Source: Candidatus Cloacimonadota bacterium
Lineage (GTDB): Bacteria > Cloacimonadota > Cloacimonadia > Cloacimonadales > WRIO01
Reading direction: 5' to 3'
DNA length: 6,045 nucleotides
NCBI GenBank assembly: GCA_009782695.1
Contig: WRIO01000078.1
Span: forward strand, 1-6,045
Shown: positions 3,216 to 6,045 of the stretch, piece by piece
Layout of the letters: every line of letters starts with the position of its first letter
How positions within the stretch are numbered: position 1 is the stretch's first letter
Notes under the pieces: generated by a model
Databases searched by the model: none
The model's input: only the letters and a program-made list of their open reading frames with translations
What the model was told of the DNA's origin: nothing
Made by a program: the position numbers and the translations under genes

Positions 3216-6045
3216 ATGAGTATCAGACTAGTCATCATGAGTTTCCTGATATGGATATTTTTAGGTCAGGCAGTGATTTTTTCTATCACAGTCGAGACTG
3301 CTTCATTGCAGGGATTTATGTATGGGGAGGCAGAAGGATGTGAATATGACGACTGGATAAGCCACCAGGTTCGGATTTATGTTCGGGTGAACTATAATGC
3401 CTACACTCCGTATTACAGAAACCACCCCGACCACCCTTTTGGCACATTTTACACTCCTGAGGAGGACGAACTCGAGAACTGGGACGAAGTGGTAAATTTA
3501 TTTATAGAAGGTGAATATGAAATAGCGCAAGAGGCGATAGATATATATGAATTTCCTTATCAAGTTGTCGAGTTTCATGACACGGATACAGAGCGTGTGT
3601 ATTATATGCTAAGGGAAAAACTAAATATGGAGCTAGTAGACGATCATGGTGATGACCGTTTGCCACCTGTTATAGGCGGCTTTGATTATGGGTGGGGTAT
3701 TTTTATAGTTAATCCAGCTTCTACGAAACGTTATATAGTAAATGTGGTGCATCCCTGTGACGATTTTATAGTCCCTCCTTTGGCAGTGTCAGCTTTTCAA
3801 AAATGGGATGCCAGATATTTACTTTATGCATCTGCAAGCCGTGAAGCAGCCATCATAGGTCAGCCATCAGACTACACGAATAACCGTTCAAACTCTGACC
3901 CCTCTCGTCAGCAAGTTCATCCCTTTAATAATTTTTATAAAGCAGCTTGCCAGGAGATACGCAGTTCATTTGGTTTGATAGAATTTTCTGCACAATTGCA
4001 TAGCTTTGATTGGAATAGTTCGCTCCATGTAGGTGCCCCTTACAACCAGGTGTCTAGCTCACCCGGCACAGCTTTTCCGACTTTACCAGTGCGTGACTTG
4101 TCCTCAAATAAATTGGATTTGATAAATCAAACAGATTATTTAGTTTTCCCTGCAAACACTATCGGTATCCACCCTCCTGTGTATTTAAATGACTATTATG
4201 GAGTAAATTACGATAAAAATCAAGCACCTTTTATCTATGATAATGGTCAAGTGCAAGTGGAAGTGAATAACTTTATCACCTTGCCCGGAGCGGCTGCAAA
4301 TGTGCAGTTTTTACACACCACAGAAGCAGTAAATCCTTATGACAATATCAGCAATTTTTTTCATGTGGAATTTGCAGAGTTGCCACACTGCTATCCGCGC
4401 AGCCAGAATGTTTACAGGTGGTTTCATGGCTATAATCTATCAGATGGATGCTGGAACAAATCACGCCGCTTTGAAAACGTGCTAGCCTTTTACACCCCTA
4501 CCATCGAAAATATGAAAGTGGTGCTGGAAACTACTTTTGAGGGTGCATTAGGGAATCTACCATTGCCGGTGCCACCACAAAACTTTCGGGCGACTGTCGT
4601 AGAAAACCGACATTTCACTGTGGAGTGGGACCCTGTCGACTTATATAATTTTTACGGCTATGAGATTTATTTTTGTGCCGAAGGGAATCAAGCTCAACCC
4701 GTTATACTATCGCGAAACAGCGGGAGTGCGACCCTGGCAAATGTAATGCTATCGAAGCTCAATATCACAGGACTGGAACCTCTCACCACCTACGAAGCAA
4801 AGATCCGAGTAGTCGACCAAGCGGGAAATAGGTCTGAATATTCGCCAGAAATAGAGTTTACCACATGTTTCTCAAATTTTATGAATACTACAAATTACAC
4901 TTCACCAGCGGGTGTAGTGGTCTCCTGGAGTGGGTCACAACCAAACCAATTGCACAGTTTTAGAGTTTACAAGGGATTGGAAGGGCAGGAGCTGACTCTT
5001 CTTGCCGATTGGATGACGCACCCTGATCTGTTGATTCGTGGTATTGGCTCTCGCTCTTACACAGTCATCGATACCCAAGTGCAGAATGACCAAAATTATC
5101 ATTATAAATTGGCAAAGGTTTTTAACACAGGGTATGTGGAGGTTCAAAGCACAGAACTATTCGGTTATCCTCGACCTGTTTTTACTATCTTTGCAGAAAG
5201 TGATAGAGGCGTGATCTCAGATTTTTGCCGAATTAGTTATGGTCCGCAAACGACAGACGGCTATGATGGTTCAGTCTATGACACCACCAAAAGTGGCACT
5301 TTACCTGCTGCTTTCACAGAAATTTCTATTTGGAAAAATAGCTTTCCTCCTGTGGGAAACAATATACGGCTTTCGCAAGAATATGTAGCAGAATATGATC
5401 TGACCCAGCAGTATAAAACATTTTTTATACGTGTGCGAAGTAACCAGAGCCAGGTCAAAATCCGGAGTGAACACCCATTACCCGCAGGCTACTGCATGGG
5501 AGTGCTGCATGACGTGGCAAATAACATAGCTGTGGATCTATTCTCGCAAGATTATGTCTACACTTCTACGAATACTGCATATAAAGATTTTTATCTGCAT
5601 ATCGGAAAATATCAACCCATAGTAAATATTGCTTCCCAACAAAATATGCTTTACCGGGCTCCTCAAACGATGACGATAAATTTTAACACAAATTATCCTT
5701 TTTTAGTAGACCATGTCAAAGTGCTTTTGGTCTCTGAAACCGACAGCTTGGTCGTGGCAGATTATATACCTCCTACGCAGACAAGTGTTCGGTATCGCGT
5801 GCCTTTTAATGTGCTGATGAATGACTCACGAGTTGTGGTCGAAGCCACCAGCTTAGACGGGAATGTGAGGCGATTTACAGGAAATTGGCGGATAGACATT
5901 TTACCCCAACAAAATACTGTAATAGTAGATGCTGGTAAACATTTTTTAGCAAATCCATACTCTACCGAGAACATAGAATTTCAAGAGTTAGCCCCTGTTT
6001 TTGAAGTGTATGAATGGGATCAGAACACCCAATGGTCTCCAGCTG
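3216..6045 (+). CDS. Large secreted multidomain protein: putative metallohydrolase-like N-terminal domain plus FN3-type surface modules (partial, 3' end missing)
   Basis: The frame stays open from ATG at 3216 to the right edge, at least 943 residues. AGGAGG at 3205-3210 with a 5-base gap fixes the start. Residues 4-23 are a hydrophobic signal sequence with no lipobox, so export is expected. Residues about 31-440 form one large domain I cannot name. Its notable motifs are PYQVVEFHDTD (114-124), VVHPCDDF (His179, Asp182, Asp183), SRE (208-210), HPFNNFY (235-241), QLHSFDW (His262) and PVRDLSS (291-297). The HxxD followed about 80 residues later by LHS recalls zinc amidohydrolases and carboxypeptidases (N-formylglutamate amidohydrolase-like), which is inference only. 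Residues 453-550 look like a fibronectin type III domain (GLEPLTTYEAKIRVVDQAGN) and 551-655 like a second. Residues 658-798 resemble a surface module with TDGYD (680-684), 800-890 an Ig-like fold, and 908-940 an 'ANPYS...YEWDQNTQW' region often near sorted C-termini. A C-terminal sorting signal, if any, lies beyond the window. Confidence 0.85.
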   Translation, partial: MSIRLVIMSFLIWIFLGQAVIFSITVETASLQGFMYGEAEGCEYDDWISHQVRIYVRVNYNAYTPYYRNHPDHPFGTFYTPEEDELENWDEVVNLFIEGEYEIAQEAIDIYEFPYQVVEFHDTDTERVYYMLREKLNMELVDDHGDDRLPPVIGGFDYGWGIFIVNPASTKRYIVNVVHPCDDFIVPPLAVSAFQKWDARYLLYASASREAAIIGQPSDYTNNRSNSDPSRQQVHPFNNFYKAACQEIRSSFGLIEFSAQLHSFDWNSSLHVGAPYNQVSSSPGTAFPTLPVRDLSSNKLDLINQTDYLVFPANTIGIHPPVYLNDYYGVNYDKNQAPFIYDNGQVQVEVNNFITLPGAAANVQFLHTTEAVNPYDNISNFFHVEFAELPHCYPRSQNVYRWFHGYNLSDGCWNKSRRFENVLAFYTPTIENMKVVLETTFEGALGNLPLPVPPQNFRATVVENRHFTVEWDPVDLYNFYGYEIYFCAEGNQAQPVILSRNSGSATLANVMLSKLNITGLEPLTTYEAKIRVVDQAGNRSEYSPEIEFTTCFSNFMNTTNYTSPAGVVVSWSGSQPNQLHSFRVYKGLEGQELTLLADWMTHPDLLIRGIGSRSYTVIDTQVQNDQNYHYKLAKVFNTGYVEVQSTELFGYPRPVFTIFAESDRGVISDFCRISYGPQTTDGYDGSVYDTTKSGTLPAAFTEISIWKNSFPPVGNNIRLSQEYVAEYDLTQQYKTFFIRVRSNQSQVKIRSEHPLPAGYCMGVLHDVANNIAVDLFSQDYVYTSTNTAYKDFYLHIGKYQPIVNIASQQNMLYRAPQTMTINFNTNYPFLVDHVKVLLVSETDSLVVADYIPPTQTSVRYRVPFNVLMNDSRVVVEATSLDGNVRRFTGNWRIDILPQQNTVIVDAGKHFLANPYSTENIEFQELAPVFEVYEWDQNTQWSPA

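Noticed and set aside
4935..5974. Three short minus-strand open frames (4935-5147, 5276-5458, 5762-5974)
   Set aside because: All lie inside the continuous + strand frame of the large secreted protein, lack recognisable domains, and match no family.

Overview
The window is AT-rich, compact bacterial DNA with strong Shine-Dalgarno sites (AAGGAG, AGGAGG). It holds seven genes in three or four transcription units. The best hint of lineage is the long secreted protein at the right end. It has fibronectin type III-like modules, a 'TDGYD' surface module and an 'ANPYS...YEWD..TQW' region, an architecture I associate with surface proteins of the FCB superphylum, especially Candidatus Cloacimonadota. 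The DUF1292 gene is more typical of Firmicutes, so the assignment is tentative and rests on memory, not a search.

Left block (+ strand, 1-617): the C-terminal end of an RmuC-like DNA recombination protein, then a DUF1292 protein with a very acidic tail. A strong hairpin at 648-683 closes this unit and also works in the opposite direction for the converging genes.

Middle block (- strand, 685-3046), read right to left: a metallo-beta-lactamase-fold hydrolase, a short FtsB/DivIC-type septum protein, a probable terminator, an OsmC-family redox protein, and a radical SAM protein of the COG0731 type. The last two overlap by one base (TAATG). The terminator at 1971-2004 suggests two separate units: hydrolase plus septum protein, and OsmC plus radical SAM.

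Right block (+ strand, 3216 to the window edge): one gene of at least 943 codons, open at the right edge. It encodes a signal peptide, an N-terminal domain of about 400 residues with spaced His/Asp motifs reminiscent of zinc-dependent amidohydrolases or carboxypeptidases, and then several beta-rich modules typical of surface or sorted proteins. This is the most interesting object in the window.

The 169-bp divergent region (3047-3215) contains a 10-bp inverted repeat that is part of a longer two-part element, TTGACAAAAA-N8-TTTAAAA, present once on each strand. A similar element with the same spacing (TTG-N15-TATAAAA) lies before the OsmC gene. This may be the local promoter consensus. No tRNA, rRNA, CRISPR array, insertion sequence or gene-free stretch over 300 bases was seen.
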